Notes: a model not told the origin generated them from the sequence alone. A DNA stretch of 64,000 nt from Microbacterium testaceum (GCF_020781835.1 NZ_JAJGNJ010000001.1:186001-250000); one strand, 5' to 3'. Counted from the first letter of the stretch, positions 8,804-18,388 are shown. Numbers and translations: made by a program.

Positions 8804-9103
8804 TCAGTGCGGGCGCGGCGTGACGCCGAGCCGACGGCAGGCTTCGTCGTAGAGCGCGACGATCTCGCGTCGCACCTCTTGACGCTCCGTGATCGCGCCG
8901 CCGAGCCACGGGACGCGCAGCGCACCCCCCTCGACACCGACGGACCACTCACCCGCGTCGCCGTCGAACCCCGTCATCTCGGCCGTCGCGACCGCAGGAT
9001 CCGGACCGAACGCCCGAGCGATCAGCACGTTGTCGGCCGCGTGATCGGTGTTCATGTGCGCCAGGACGGCGCGGCGCGTCTGCGGGTCGAAATCGTGGGT
9101 CAT
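8804..9103 (-). CDS. DUF2470 domain protein, heme/iron utilization associated
   Basis: 99 residues and essentially a single DUF2470 domain (AVLAHMNTDHAADN near the N-terminus, DGDAGEWSV in the middle). This domain usually forms the C-terminus of HugZ-like heme-utilization proteins, where it contributes to heme binding; here it stands alone. It lies just upstream of hmuO on the same strand but has its own DtxR box. The ATG at 9103 is directly preceded by promoter-like sequence rather than a close Shine-Dalgarno (GAGGAAG is 13 nt away), suggesting a leaderless transcript. Role inferred: heme handling or delivery next to HmuO. Confidence 0.85.
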   Translation of the reverse strand: MTHDFDPQTRRAVLAHMNTDHAADNVLIARAFGPDPAVATAEMTGFDGDAGEWSVGVEGGALRVPWLGGAITERQEVRREIVALYDEACRRLGVTPRPH

Positions 9104-9121
9104 TAGGCAACCCTAACTTCC
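9103..9121 (-). promoter_or_regulatory. DtxR box overlapping a leaderless start
   Basis: TTAGGCAACCCTAACTTCC abuts the DUF2470 ATG. On the minus strand TAGGGT (9110-9115) is a -10-like hexamer, 6 nt before the ATG. The operator therefore covers both -10 and start codon, the fourth DtxR-type box of this locus. Confidence 0.78.
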
Positions 9122-9211
9122 TCACCGCGTCAGCGTCGTCCGGCGGCCGCGCGCCCTGCGGCGGCGCGGTTCCCACCACTGCTCCCGGCCCCGGAACGGG
9201 TTGCGACCGGC

Positions 9212-10180
9212 TCAGCCGCGGAACGCCGCCTCGGGCAGGCGCGCCCGCATCACGGCGACGGCGTCGGCGTTGTCGTCGATGAGGACGCTGTGCCGGCCCA
9301 AGGGGGCGGCGACGGCGCCGAGCGTGCCGCTTCCGGCGAACATGTCCAGGACGCGGTCGCCGGGCCGACTGGAGGCCTGCACCATCCGCCGCAGCACGCC
9401 CTCCGGCTTCTGCGTCGGATAGCCCGTCTTCTCGCGGCCCGTGGTCGGCACGATGGTGTGCCACCAGACGTCGGTCGGGAGCTTGCCGCGCGCCGCCTTC
9501 TCGGGCGTCACGAGGCCGGGGGCCATGTAGGGCTCCCGGTCGACGGCATCCGAGTCGAAGAAGTACGCGGCCGGGTTCTTCACGTACACCAGGATCGTCT
9601 CGTGCTTCGTGGGCCAGCGGCGCCGCGTCTTCGCCCCGTAGTCGTAGGCCCAGATGAGTTCGTTGAGGAACCGCTCGCGCCCGAACAGCGCGTCGCACAT
9701 GACCTTGGCGTAGTGCACCTCGCGGTAGTCCAGGTGCAGGTACAGCGTGCCGTCGTCGGCGAGCAGCCGCCACGCCTCCTCGAGGCGGGGCTCGAGGAAC
9801 GCCCAGTAGTCGTCGAACCGGTCGTCGTACGTACGCAGATCGCCACGGAGCCGCGAGTACTCGCGTCCGTGGAAGCCGCGCTGGACGACCGGGGCCGGAG
9901 CCGGCTCCTCCTCGCCGGGGAACACGAGCATCGCCGGGTCACGGGGCGGTTCGGATGCCACGACCAGGGGCGCCTCGGCATCCGGGGCCTCGTCGACCGG
10001 CGGCGTCCACCGCGCCGACTCGACGGCCTTGGCCCGCGTGCGGCCGGTGTTGAACGGCGGGTCGAGGTAGACGAGTGTGAACGACCCGTCCGGGAGCGTG
10101 GGGGTCACGGCGAGATTGTCGGCGTGGTGGATCTCGACGGTGCCGTGGTCGAGGACACCGGTCAGCATCTGCCCGCTCAC
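9212..10180 (-). CDS. Orphan site-specific DNA methyltransferase (beta class, N4/N6 amino type)
   Basis: 322 residues from GTG 10180, which overlaps the lplA stop (GTGA); ATG 10168 is an alternative. The catalytic motif DPPFNTGR comes first (about residue 36), and the AdoMet-binding motif DMFAGSGTLG near residue 290, the beta-class order used by adenine-N6 or cytosine-N4 methyltransferases. Between them lie YLHLDYREVHYAKV and a long insert. No restriction endonuclease or specificity subunit lies nearby, so it is probably a solitary enzyme with a housekeeping or regulatory role. The recognition sequence cannot be deduced. Confidence 0.85.
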   Translation of the reverse strand: MSGQMLTGVLDHGTVEIHHADNLAVTPTLPDGSFTLVYLDPPFNTGRTRAKAVESARWTPPVDEAPDAEAPLVVASEPPRDPAMLVFPGEEEPAPAPVVQRGFHGREYSRLRGDLRTYDDRFDDYWAFLEPRLEEAWRLLADDGTLYLHLDYREVHYAKVMCDALFGRERFLNELIWAYDYGAKTRRRWPTKHETILVYVKNPAAYFFDSDAVDREPYMAPGLVTPEKAARGKLPTDVWWHTIVPTTGREKTGYPTQKPEGVLRRMVQASSRPGDRVLDMFAGSGTLGAVAAPLGRHSVLIDDNADAVAVMRARLPEAAFRG

Positions 10181-11226
10181 GGAACGCGCTGCAGCCACGC
10201 GTCGGTGGCGAACTTCGAGGCGACGAGCGCCTCGGCCTCGGCGTACTCCTCTTCGGTGACATGCCCCGTGGTGGCACCGTAGAGGGTCGTGAACGTGTCG
10301 ATGAACCGCTGGATCACGGCATCCCGCGGCAGGCCGGTCTGGCTGCGCAGGGGGTCGACGCGCTTGGCAGCCGAGACGGTGCCCTTGTCGCTGAGCTTCT
10401 CGCGGCCGATGCGCAGCACCTCGGTGAGCACCTGGCCGTCCATGTCGTAGCTGAGTGTCGCGTGGTGGAGGACCCCTCCGTTGGCGAGCCGCTTCTGCGC
10501 GGCACCGCCGATCTTCCCGTGGGGCCCGGCGATGTCGTTGAGCGGCTGGTACACCGCGTCGATGCCGAGCGAGCGCAGCGCCTGCAGCACCCAGTCGTCG
10601 AGGAACGCGTAGGAGTCGGCGAACGTCATACCCGCCACGAGCGAGGCAGGCACGTACAGCGAGTAGGTGACGATGGAGTTGGCGGCCATGAGCATCGCCC
10701 CGCCGCCCGAGATGCGGCGGACGACGTCGAAGCCGTGCTTGGCGGCACCCTCGGGGTCGACCTCGTTGCGCAGCGACTGGAACGACCCGATCACGACGGC
10801 GTTCTCGTTCCACTCCCACAGGCGCAGCGTGGGCTTGCGCAGACCCGCGCCCACGCGCGCGGTGAGCACTTCGTCCAGCGCGAGGTTCATACGGGGCGAG
10901 ACGGGCGCGTCGTGGACGACCTCCCACTCGAAGTCGCCCCAGCCCGGCGCCGTGACGAGCGCGCGACGGATCGCCGTGGCCACCGACTCGGGCGTGAAGC
11001 CGAGCAGCTGCGCGCCTTCGGGCAGGGCGGCACGGATGGCGGCCGCGATCGTGGGGACGTCCGACTCGACCGGCAGTCCGTTGACGGCCGCGTCGATGTC
11101 GTCGAGGGCGTCGTCGGGCTCCAGGAAGAAGTCGCCGGCGAGGTGGAATCCGGCGATGCGACCGTCGCGCTCTTCCAGATCGACGACCACGAGCTTGCCG
11201 CCGGGAACCTTGTACTCGCCGTGCAT
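10177..11226 (-). CDS. lplA: Lipoate-protein ligase A family protein with N-terminal accessory domain
   Basis: 349 residues. It attaches lipoate (via lipoyl-AMP) to E2 subunits or GcvH. The biotin/lipoate ligase core spans about 90-340, with MNLALDEVL, the Arg/Gly-rich VVRRISGGGAMLM, and KIGGAAQKR with the catalytic Lys. The first 80 residues (GEYKVPGGKLVVVDLEERDG) resemble the small LplA C-terminal or LplB domain, here placed in front of the catalytic domain. It precedes the methyltransferase with a 4-bp overlap. A role as octanoyl- or lipoyltransferase cannot be excluded. Confidence 0.88.
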   Translation of the reverse strand: MHGEYKVPGGKLVVVDLEERDGRIAGFHLAGDFFLEPDDALDDIDAAVNGLPVESDVPTIAAAIRAALPEGAQLLGFTPESVATAIRRALVTAPGWGDFEWEVVHDAPVSPRMNLALDEVLTARVGAGLRKPTLRLWEWNENAVVIGSFQSLRNEVDPEGAAKHGFDVVRRISGGGAMLMAANSIVTYSLYVPASLVAGMTFADSYAFLDDWVLQALRSLGIDAVYQPLNDIAGPHGKIGGAAQKRLANGGVLHHATLSYDMDGQVLTEVLRIGREKLSDKGTVSAAKRVDPLRSQTGLPRDAVIQRFIDTFTTLYGATTGHVTEEEYAEAEALVASKFATDAWLQRVP

Positions 11227-11294
11227 GCCTCCAGCCTACGGCGGCGCACCGAGCTCGATGCCAGGGCCCGCCGCACCGGACGGATGCCGCACCG

Positions 11295-12143
11295 CTAGGT
11301 GCGGGAGGGGAACCGGGCGTCGAGCCAGGCCGACAGGTCGGCGCGCACCTCGGCCTGCTGGGCTTCGGCGAAGATCTCGTGCCGGGCGCCCGGGTAGACG
11401 AGGGTCGTGACGTCGGTGAAGCCCGAACGGTTCCGGTATGCGTCGGCCAGCCGGTGCACGCTGCGAGGACCGCCCACGGGGTCGTCGCGCCCCACCATGA
11501 GCAGCGTCGGGATGTCGCGCCCGAGATCGCGCCGGGGTCGGCCGAGGAGCTTCACCGTCTCGCGTGGACCGAACAGCCGCAGCAACGGCGTCGAGGTCGT
11601 CAAGGGGTCGGCGAGGAAGTCGCGTCCGACCTGGTCGACGCTCGAGAGCCACTCCATGCCCGTGCCGCGCAGGTGCTTCCACCGGGCGTTGAGGTCACCG
11701 GAGTTCAGCGCACCGGGCCAGCGCAACGCGGATCCGCTCAGGACGAGGGCGTCATAGGCATCCGGATGCCGGTCCACGAGCATCTGTGCGAGGAACGAGC
11801 CCCACGAGTGCCCGAGGAGGATGAGGGGCAGGTCGGGGTGCCTGTCGCGGATGATCTGCGTGAGGGTCCACACGGCGTCGCGCGCCGCACCGAGCCCTCC
11901 GGGTCCCAGACGACCGAGCTTGCCATGGTCGCCGTTCCACTGCCTCAGACCCGTGCGGCCGTGCCCACGGTGGTCGTCCGCGTAGACCGTGTAGCCATCG
12001 GCGACCAGGGCGTCGATCAGCGCACCATAACGACCGGCGTGCTCGCCCACGCCGTGCAGCAGCTGGACCACCGCCCGCGGCGACTCCGCCTCGTAGACGT
12101 CGTAGACGGTGGAGATGCCGTAGGCGTCGACGAACTCGGGCAT
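11295..12143 (-). CDS. Alpha/beta hydrolase, monoacylglycerol-lipase-like
   Basis: 282 residues, cytoplasmic, with no signal peptide. The oxyanion region QLLHGVGEHAGRY is typical of lysophospholipase/monoacylglycerol lipases. The nucleophile elbow is GHSWG (Ser near residue 114), the acid is in VGRDDPV and the catalytic His in ARHEIF near the C-terminus. The cap region has no recognisable extra domain. It stands alone, 68 bp upstream of lplA on the same strand and divergent from the marR gene. The substrate is probably an acylglycerol or other carboxylic ester. Confidence 0.85.
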   Translation of the reverse strand: MPEFVDAYGISTVYDVYEAESPRAVVQLLHGVGEHAGRYGALIDALVADGYTVYADDHRGHGRTGLRQWNGDHGKLGRLGPGGLGAARDAVWTLTQIIRDRHPDLPLILLGHSWGSFLAQMLVDRHPDAYDALVLSGSALRWPGALNSGDLNARWKHLRGTGMEWLSSVDQVGRDFLADPLTTSTPLLRLFGPRETVKLLGRPRRDLGRDIPTLLMVGRDDPVGGPRSVHRLADAYRNRSGFTDVTTLVYPGARHEIFAEAQQAEVRADLSAWLDARFPSRT

Positions 12144-12193
12144 GCGCCGAGTCTAGGGGCGGGCCCCGGCCGGAAAACGACGGATCCGAACCC

Positions 12194-12219
12194 TTAGCAA
12201 GACTAATGAGATAAGCTAA
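12194..12219. promoter_or_regulatory. Candidate MarR operator/promoter
   Basis: TTAGC (12194-12198) and GCTAA (12215-12219) form an inverted repeat separated by 16 bp in a strikingly AT-rich island, 13 bp before the marR ATG. It is placed for autoregulation of the marR-MFS operon; the match to any known MarR site is loose. Confidence 0.45.
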
Positions 12220-12231
12220 CTATCGAGCACC

Positions 12232-12693
12232 ATGAACGAACGCGTCGACGAATCCCCCCGATCCGACTCGCGTGACGACCTCAGCGCCGCCGCCTCCGAG
12301 CTGCGCATGGCCACGTTCCGCCTCGCCCGGCGCCTCCGTGCACAGCGCGCGGTCGACACCATGAGCGACGGCCAGTTCGCGGTGCTCGCCGCTCTCACGG
12401 TCCACGGCGAGCACACTCTCGGCCAGCTCGCCGACCGCGAGCGGGTGACGGCCCCGTCCATGAACCGCACGGTGTCGCTCCTCGAGGAGGCGGGATACGT
12501 CTCCCGCACCCCCGACGAGGACGATCGCCGCAAGGTGACGATCGCCCTCACGGACGCCGGTCGCCTCGTCGTCGACGAGACCGTCCGGCGCCGTGACGCC
12601 TGGCTCGAACAGGCCCTCGCGGCTCTGGACGACGACGAGCGGCGGACCCTGGCGGCAGCGGCCGAGATCATGCGAAAGGTGGCAGACACATGA
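12232..12693 (+). CDS. MarR family transcriptional regulator
   Basis: 153 residues. The winged helix-turn-helix spans about 45-115, with the recognition region QLADRERVTAPSMNRTVSLL and the wing DEDDRRKVTIALTDAGR, hallmark residues of MarR proteins. N- and C-terminal helices form the dimer interface. It overlaps the MFS gene by ATGA (12690-12693), the usual arrangement for a repressor that controls its own export pump and is released by the pump's substrate. The ATG at 12232 lacks a clear Shine-Dalgarno. Confidence 0.9.
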   Translation: MNERVDESPRSDSRDDLSAAASELRMATFRLARRLRAQRAVDTMSDGQFAVLAALTVHGEHTLGQLADRERVTAPSMNRTVSLLEEAGYVSRTPDEDDRRKVTIALTDAGRLVVDETVRRRDAWLEQALAALDDDERRTLAAAAEIMRKVADT

Positions 12694-14075
12694 GTGCGAT
12701 GTTCCGCTCGTTCTCGGTCTACAACTATCGCGTCTGGTTCATCGGCGCGCTCGTGTCGAACATCGGCGCGTGGATGCAGGCCACGGCACAGAACTGGGTC
12801 GTGCTGACCGAGCTCACCCCCGGCGACGCCGCCGCGATGGGCGTGACGATGGCCCTGCAGTTCGCGCCGCCCCTGCTGCTGGTCGGTGTCACGGGATGGG
12901 TCGCGGACCGCTTCGACCGCCGCAAGCTCATCATGTGCACGCAGAGCGCGATGCTCGTGCTCGCCGTGACCCTCGGCATCCTGCTCGTGACCGGCGTCAT
13001 GACCCTGCCGTTGATGTTCGTCTTCGCCCTGGCGCTCGGCGTCATCACCGCGTTCGACAACCCGGCGCGTCAGGCCTTCGTGTCCGACCTCGTCGCGCAC
13101 GAGAACGCCTCCAACGCCGTCGCCCTCAACGCCGCCTCCTTCAACACCGCACGGCTCATCGGCCCCGCGGTGGCCGGCCTGATGATCGTCGTCGTCGGCA
13201 CCGGCTGGGTGTTCCTCGCCAACGCCGTCACCTTCCTCGCCATGATCGCGGCCCTGATGCTCATGCGCCCGCACGAGCTCGTCGTCCATCACCGGCGCGG
13301 CGGTCCGGCACGGCTGGCCGACGGGTTCCGGTACGTCGCCCAGCGCCCCGACCTCGTGGTGACCTTCGCGATGGTGTTCCTGCTCGGCGCCTTCGGCATG
13401 AACTTCCCGATCTTCGCCTCGACGATGGCGTTGGAGTTCGGGCGGGGTGCCGACGGCTTCGGTCTGCTGAGCTCGTTCGTCGCGATCGGTTCCCTCGCCG
13501 GCGCACTGCTGGCGGCGCGGCGCGATCGCGCTCGGATGCGCGTGGTGGTCCTCGGCGCCGGCGGCTTCGCCGTGGCATCCACCCTGTCCGTCCTGGCCCC
13601 CAGCTACGAGACCTACGCGGCGACCCTCGTCCTCACCGGGTTCTGCGTCGTGACGATGCTCACCACGGCCAACGGTTACGTGCAGACCACGACCGATCCC
13701 GCCCTCCGTGGTCGCGTGCTGGCCCTGTACATAGCGATCCTCCTCGGTGGCACGCCCGTGGGCGCCCCGATCGTCGGCTGGGTCGCGGGCGAGTTCGGGC
13801 CCCGCGTCGCGATCGGCCTGGCCGCGATCGTGGCGTTCCTCGCGTGCGGGATCGGCGTCGCGTGGACGCTCGCGTCGGGCCGCGTGCATAAGCACGAGAC
13901 GAAGCGGTTCCGCCTGACCCTCGACGAGACCCGCCCGCTGACCACGATCCCGCCCGAACCCGAGGACTTCAGCGACGAGGTCGCCGGTACGACGCCCATT
14001 CCGCTTCCGACCGAGCGTGCGCCCCGTCCCGCGGGGCAGACGCGGCCGGCGCCGCACGCGCGGCCTTCGGCCTGA
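12690..14075 (+). CDS. MFS transporter (MFS_3/EntS-like)
   Basis: 461 residues with about 12 transmembrane segments and a hydrophilic C-terminal tail of some 65 residues. The N-terminus (FRSFSVYNYRVWFIGALVSN, then GAWMQATAQNW) and the loop GWVADRFDRRKLIM are typical of the MFS_3 group, which includes the enterobactin exporter EntS and many drug or metabolite exporters. Translation is coupled to the MarR gene. The substrate is unknown; export of a toxic compound or secondary metabolite is most likely. Confidence 0.88.
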   Translation: MSAMFRSFSVYNYRVWFIGALVSNIGAWMQATAQNWVVLTELTPGDAAAMGVTMALQFAPPLLLVGVTGWVADRFDRRKLIMCTQSAMLVLAVTLGILLVTGVMTLPLMFVFALALGVITAFDNPARQAFVSDLVAHENASNAVALNAASFNTARLIGPAVAGLMIVVVGTGWVFLANAVTFLAMIAALMLMRPHELVVHHRRGGPARLADGFRYVAQRPDLVVTFAMVFLLGAFGMNFPIFASTMALEFGRGADGFGLLSSFVAIGSLAGALLAARRDRARMRVVVLGAGGFAVASTLSVLAPSYETYAATLVLTGFCVVTMLTTANGYVQTTTDPALRGRVLALYIAILLGGTPVGAPIVGWVAGEFGPRVAIGLAAIVAFLACGIGVAWTLASGRVHKHETKRFRLTLDETRPLTTIPPEPEDFSDEVAGTTPIPLPTERAPRPAGQTRPAPHARPSA

Positions 14076-14090
14076 GCGGCCGCCCCGCCC

Positions 14091-15524
14091 TTAGACGTAG
14101 AAGCCGTGCGCTTCGAGCACGGCGACGGCGGCATCCCGCCCCGAGACCTGCAGCTTCGCGTAGATCGACCGCAGCTGCGACTTGACGGTGTTGGGCGACA
14201 CGTCGAGCTCGTCCGCGATCTGCGACAGGCTCCGCGGCCCGCGCAGGGCCAGAGCCAGGCGCTCCTCGCGCGGACTGAGGGTGGGCAAGGGGGGACGATG
14301 ATCTCGCGAGGGAACCTGCGCGAGCATCCCGGCCACGCGTCCGGCGGCCCCGGCGGAGGTCGGATGCCGCGCCGCCAGGCGCTCCAGGAGGCGCTGCAGC
14401 TCGGGCCGAGGGAGGGTCAGGTACGGCGTGAGAGACCCGCCGAGACCCTCGGAGAGATAGAACCCCTCGGCGAAGGCGGCGTCGGCGGCCTCGTCGTTCC
14501 CGAGGCGGGCGTGGGCGACGGCGCGGCGCAGCAGAAGGGGCGTGAGCGTGCGGACGCAATGCTCGGTACCCATCCGGATGCACGGGTCGGTCGACTCCAG
14601 CACCTCCCGCTCCCGTCCCAGGGCGATGAGCGCGGCGGCGCGCTGCATGTCGAAGCACAGCGCGTGCCCCGGCGGTGACACCCGTCCCTCGAGCACAGCG
14701 AGGGAGCGGCGCGGTTCGCCGCGCGCCAGCAGCAGGTCGGCGTAGACGCCCTGCGCGAAACCGCGGACCATGGTGTGGCTCGAGTGCGCCCCGGTCCCGC
14801 CCGCGAGCGTCGCCACGAGCACCATGCCCTCGTCGTAGTTGCGCCGGGTCAGCGCGCCCATCGCCTCTGCGGCGCGCGCCGAGTACTGCCAGAACGGGTC
14901 GGTCGGCGCGCCCTCCCGGAGCTCCTCGGCGGTCGCCTCGAGCGTCTCCGCGTCCAGCGCGGCCGAGGCGACGAGGATCCGGGCCAGGAGGAGGTCGTAG
15001 TCCGGGTGCACGGCGTCCCACCCGGACGTGGATGCCAGGTCCTCGCACACGCGCAGGCTCTCCCGGGCCAGCAGATACTCGCCGTTGATGGCGGCGGCGA
15101 GACCGCGCACCGCGTGCGCACGGTAGAGGGACACCGCGTCGTCCGCGTACCCGATGGCCGACGACGCGTACGCGCCGGCCTGGCGCGGTCGTCCGGCGGC
15201 CGCATAGACCTCGGCGACCGCCGCGAACAGGGTCGAGCGCGTCGCCGCGCTCAGCCTCCCCGGGGCCCGCAGCCGACCGTCTGCGAAGTGCGCGTCGGCG
15301 AGGCGCAGCGCGTCGTCGACACGGTCGAGCCGGGAGCGGGCGATCAGCAACGCCTCGAGCGTCTGCGCACTGGCATCCACCCAGAGCCGAGGAGCAGGGC
15401 CCGCCTCGATGTCGGCCAGAAAACGCAGGTCGGCCGGATCGGGTGCGGGGGCGATCGGAAGCACCCCCATCGCCACTCGCGCCCCCGCGGCCTTGACGTT
15501 CAGCAGAGGGGATGCCTCGGACAC
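14091..15524 (-). CDS. LuxR-family regulator with TPR-like sensory region
   Basis: 477 residues from GTG 15524, with GAGGAGC upstream. The last 65 residues are a GerE/LuxR helix-turn-helix (LSPREERLALAL, then IADELDVSPNTVKSQL, then IYAKLQVSGRDAAV). The first 400 residues are Ala/Leu/Arg-rich helical repeats of TPR type, with no receiver domain and no P-loop, so it is like a MalT/LAL regulator missing its ATPase domain. It is convergent with the MFS gene (15 bp gap) and does not share an operon. The ligand and targets cannot be inferred. Confidence 0.82.
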   Translation of the reverse strand: MSEASPLLNVKAAGARVAMGVLPIAPAPDPADLRFLADIEAGPAPRLWVDASAQTLEALLIARSRLDRVDDALRLADAHFADGRLRAPGRLSAATRSTLFAAVAEVYAAAGRPRQAGAYASSAIGYADDAVSLYRAHAVRGLAAAINGEYLLARESLRVCEDLASTSGWDAVHPDYDLLLARILVASAALDAETLEATAEELREGAPTDPFWQYSARAAEAMGALTRRNYDEGMVLVATLAGGTGAHSSHTMVRGFAQGVYADLLLARGEPRRSLAVLEGRVSPPGHALCFDMQRAAALIALGREREVLESTDPCIRMGTEHCVRTLTPLLLRRAVAHARLGNDEAADAAFAEGFYLSEGLGGSLTPYLTLPRPELQRLLERLAARHPTSAGAAGRVAGMLAQVPSRDHRPPLPTLSPREERLALALRGPRSLSQIADELDVSPNTVKSQLRSIYAKLQVSGRDAAVAVLEAHGFYV

Positions 15525-15687
15525 CGTGCGCTCCTCATTCCCCGATGCTATGCCAGCCTTGCGCTTGGCGGCCGACGGGAGCGTCGGAACGGGGCCCCGC
15601 GCCGATCCCGCGGGGACCGGACATCACGCGGGCCCCGCACCGGCGGCATCGCGCTCGGGCCCGGCAGCGTCCGAGGCGCGTGACCGG

Positions 15688-16923
15688 CTAGCCGCCGACC
15701 GGCACCAGACGCGTGAGCTGGGTGACGTGACGGGGCTCGAGCTCGTCGAGACGCGAGACGCCGAGCAGGGCCATGGTGCGCTCGATCTCGCTGCGCAGGA
15801 TCGCGATCGCGCGGTCCACGCCCTGGCGACCCCCGGCCATCAGGCCGTAGAGATACGCACGGCCGATGAGCGTGAACCTCGCGCCGAGGGCGACGGATGC
15901 CACGATGTCGGCGCCGTTCATGATGCCGGTGTCGACCATGATCGTGGCGTCTTTGCCGACCTCGCGCACGACCTTCGGCAGGAGTCGGAACGGGATCGGA
16001 GCCCGGTCGAGTTGGCGGCCGCCGTGGTTGGACAGCACGATGCCGTCGACGCCGAGGTCGACCAGGCGCGCGGCGTCCGCGACGTTCTGCACGCCCTTCA
16101 CGACGAGCTTGCCCGGCCACATCCCCCGGATGACGTCCAGGTCGTCGTAGCTGATCGTGGGGTCCATGGCGGCGTTCAGCAGCTCGCCGACGGTGCCGCC
16201 GGTGGTGCTGAGGGAGGCGAACTCGAGCTTCGGCGTGGTGAGGAAGTCGTACCACCACCAGGGCCGCGGGATGGCGTTGACGATCGTGCCGAGCGTGAGC
16301 TGCGGCGGGATCGAGAACCCGTTGCGCTTGTCGCGCAGGCGCGCGCCGGCGACGGGCGTGTCGACGGTGAACATCAGCGTGTCGAACCCCGCCGCGGCGG
16401 CACGCTCGACCAGACCGAAGGAGATCTCGCGCTGGCGCATGACGTACAGCTGGAACCAGTTGCGTCCCACGGGATTGGCCGCTTTCACGCCCTCGATCGA
16501 CGTCGTGCCGAGGGTGGAGAGGGTGAACGGGATGCCGGCGGCCGCGGCCGCGGAGGCCCCGGCGGTCTCACCCTCGGTCTGCATCAGCCGCGTGAAGCCG
16601 GTGGGCGCGATACCGAAGGGCAGTGCGGAAGGCCCGCCGAGGATCTCGCACGACGTGTCGACGTTCGCGGCCGGACGCAGGATGTCGGGGTGGAACTCGA
16701 CGTCCTCGAACGCACGGCGGGCGCGGTCGAGCGAGATCTCGCCCTCGGCAGCGCCGTCGGTGTAGTCGAACGCGGCTTTGGGCGTGCGGCGCTTCGCGAT
16801 CGTGCGAAGGTCGTCGATCGTCAGCGCGGCGTCGAGGCGGCGCTTGCGTGCATCGAGTTCCGGCTTCTTGAACTGCATGAGCTCGAGGAGCTCGCCGACC
16901 TTCGGCAGCTGACGCTGAACCAT
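15688..16923 (-). CDS. lldD: FMN-dependent L-lactate dehydrogenase (quinone)
   Basis: 411 residues. It oxidises L-lactate to pyruvate and passes electrons to the membrane quinone pool. It has the alpha-hydroxyacid dehydrogenase TIM barrel: APTGFTRLM, the FMN contacts QLYVMRQ, and the active-site loop SNHGGRQLD with the catalytic His followed by Arg. Length and motifs agree with corynebacterial LldD. The start is ATG 16923. A 15-bp palindrome of the FadR/LldR type lies 16 bp upstream, so lactate-responsive repression is likely, although no LldR gene is in this window. Other 2-hydroxyacids remain possible substrates. Confidence 0.9.
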   Translation of the reverse strand: MVQRQLPKVGELLELMQFKKPELDARKRRLDAALTIDDLRTIAKRRTPKAAFDYTDGAAEGEISLDRARRAFEDVEFHPDILRPAANVDTSCEILGGPSALPFGIAPTGFTRLMQTEGETAGASAAAAAGIPFTLSTLGTTSIEGVKAANPVGRNWFQLYVMRQREISFGLVERAAAAGFDTLMFTVDTPVAGARLRDKRNGFSIPPQLTLGTIVNAIPRPWWWYDFLTTPKLEFASLSTTGGTVGELLNAAMDPTISYDDLDVIRGMWPGKLVVKGVQNVADAARLVDLGVDGIVLSNHGGRQLDRAPIPFRLLPKVVREVGKDATIMVDTGIMNGADIVASVALGARFTLIGRAYLYGLMAGGRQGVDRAIAILRSEIERTMALLGVSRLDELEPRHVTQLTRLVPVGG

Positions 16924-16938
16924 GGAGTCTCGCTTTCG

Positions 16939-16953
16939 TGTGGTCTGACCACA
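16939..16953. promoter_or_regulatory. GntR/FadR-family (LldR-like) operator
   Basis: TGTGGTCTGACCACA is a palindrome with one central unpaired base and matches the FadR-subfamily consensus TNGTNNNACNA. It sits immediately upstream of lldD. Confidence 0.8.
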
Positions 16954-16987
16954 GACTACGCCCGGATCCACCGCCCGGGCGCGGCGG

Positions 16988-18388
16988 TCAGGGGCGGGGG
17001 TCGTAGCGGAGGGGAGGGTAGGCGCGAGCGACGCGCGCCCGCAGATCCTCCAGGCTGGCGCCGGCACCGAAGCAGCCGAGCGCGCGGGCCTGGACGAGGA
17101 CATTGCCGAGCGCCGTGGCTTCGACGGGACCGGCGAGGACCGGAACGCCCGCGCGGTCGGCGGTCGCCCTGCAGAGGAGCGCATTGCGCGCACCGCCACC
17201 GACCAGATGGATCACGTCGACCTCACGCGACGCGAGGGCGCCGGCGGTACGCACGGCGCGGGCGAAGGCCTCGGCGATGCTCTCGACGATGATCCGCGCG
17301 AACATCGGCCGGAACGAGCGGCTCGGACGATCGCCGCCCAGAAGAGCGGCGATGCGGGCGGGCATGTCGCCCGGAGCCGCGAGCGAGGGGTCGTCGGTGT
17401 CGAACAGCCGCGCCGGGGAGGGCACCGAGGCGGCCCGCGCGAGGAGCGCCGGAAGGTCGATCGCGGCACCGTCCTCCTCTTCCCAAGCTCGCACCGTCTC
17501 GCTGAGCAGCCACAGCCCGGTGACGTTGTGGAGGAAACGCACCCGTCCGTCGACGCCGCCTTCGTTGGTGAAGCCCGCCGCGCGGGCGGCATCCGTCACG
17601 ATCGGTTCCGGAAGCTCCAGACCGACCAGTCCCCACGTGCCGCACGAGACGTACGCGGCGCCCGGCGTCGACAGGGGCACGGCGACGACCGCCGACGCGG
17701 TGTCGTGCGACCCGACGGCGACGACGGGGACCGCACCCAGCTCGGCCGACGTCGTGCCGATCGTCTCCCCCGGATCCACGAGCGGCGGGAGGACGGATGC
17801 CGGCAGGCCGAGCGTCGCGACGAGATCGGCGTCCCACTCCCCCGTGCGCACGTCGAGCAGGCCGGTCGTCGAGGCGTTCGTCCGCTCGGTGACCGCGCGG
17901 CCGGTGAGGCGCTGCGCGAACAGGTCGGGGATCAGCAGACTCGTCTCGGCCTCGCCGATCCGCGGGTCGGCCGCGTACTGGTACATCGTCGTGAACGGGA
18001 GGAACTGGAGGCCGTTGCGGCGATGGAGCTCCTCGAACGGGACGCTGCCGTGAACGGCCTCGACCCCGTGCGCGGTGCGTGCGTCGCGGTAGTGGAAGGG
18101 CTCGGCGAGGAGCTGCCCGTCGCGCAGCAGGCCGTAGTCCACCGCCCACGAGTCGATGCCGATGCTCTCGATCCGCGGCTCACGCCGCATCGCCTCGGCG
18201 AGCCCCGCACGCACGTGCGCCCAGAGCGCCTCGATGTCCCAGTGCCACCCGTCCGCGCGCTCGACGGGCCCGTTGGGGAACCGGGACACCTCTTCCAGCT
18301 CGAGCGTGGCGTCGCCGACCCGGCCGATCATCACACGACCGCTGGTCGCGCCCAGGTCGACGGCCGCGACGGCCCGTAACGCGGTCAC
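16988..18388 (-). CDS. rhaB: Rhamnulokinase
   Basis: 466 residues of the FGGY sugar kinase family. It phosphorylates L-rhamnulose to rhamnulose-1-phosphate. It has an N-terminal phosphate-binding loop [13 protein letters not shown], the substrate-domain motif [13 protein letters not shown], and the adenosine-binding motif [12 protein letters not shown] near the C-terminus. It is the last gene of rhaI-rhaD-rhaB; its GTG start at 18388 overlaps the rhaD stop (GTGA). Full length with no missing motifs. Confidence 0.93.
   Translation of the reverse strand: MTALRAVAAVDLGATSGRVMIGRVGDATLELEEVSRFPNGPVERADGWHWDIEALWAHVRAGLAEAMRREPRIESIGIDSWAVDYGLLRDGQLLAEPFHYRDARTAHGVEAVHGSVPFEELHRRNGLQFLPFTTMYQYAADPRIGEAETSLLIPDLFAQRLTGRAVTERTNASTTGLLDVRTGEWDADLVATLGLPASVLPPLVDPGETIGTTSAELGAVPVVAVGSHDTASAVVAVPLSTPGAAYVSCGTWGLVGLELPEPIVTDAARAAGFTNEGGVDGRVRFLHNVTGLWLLSETVRAWEEEDGAAIDLPALLARAASVPSPARLFDTDDPSLAAPGDMPARIAALLGGDRPSRSFRPMFARIIVESIAEAFARAVRTAGALASREVDVIHLVGGGARNALLCRATADRAGVPVLAGPVEATALGNVLVQARALGCFGAGASLEDLRARVARAYPPLRYDPRP

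Noticed and set aside
9212..10180. Restriction-modification system
   Set aside because: Only a methyltransferase is present; neighbours are lplA and heme genes, with no endonuclease or specificity subunit.
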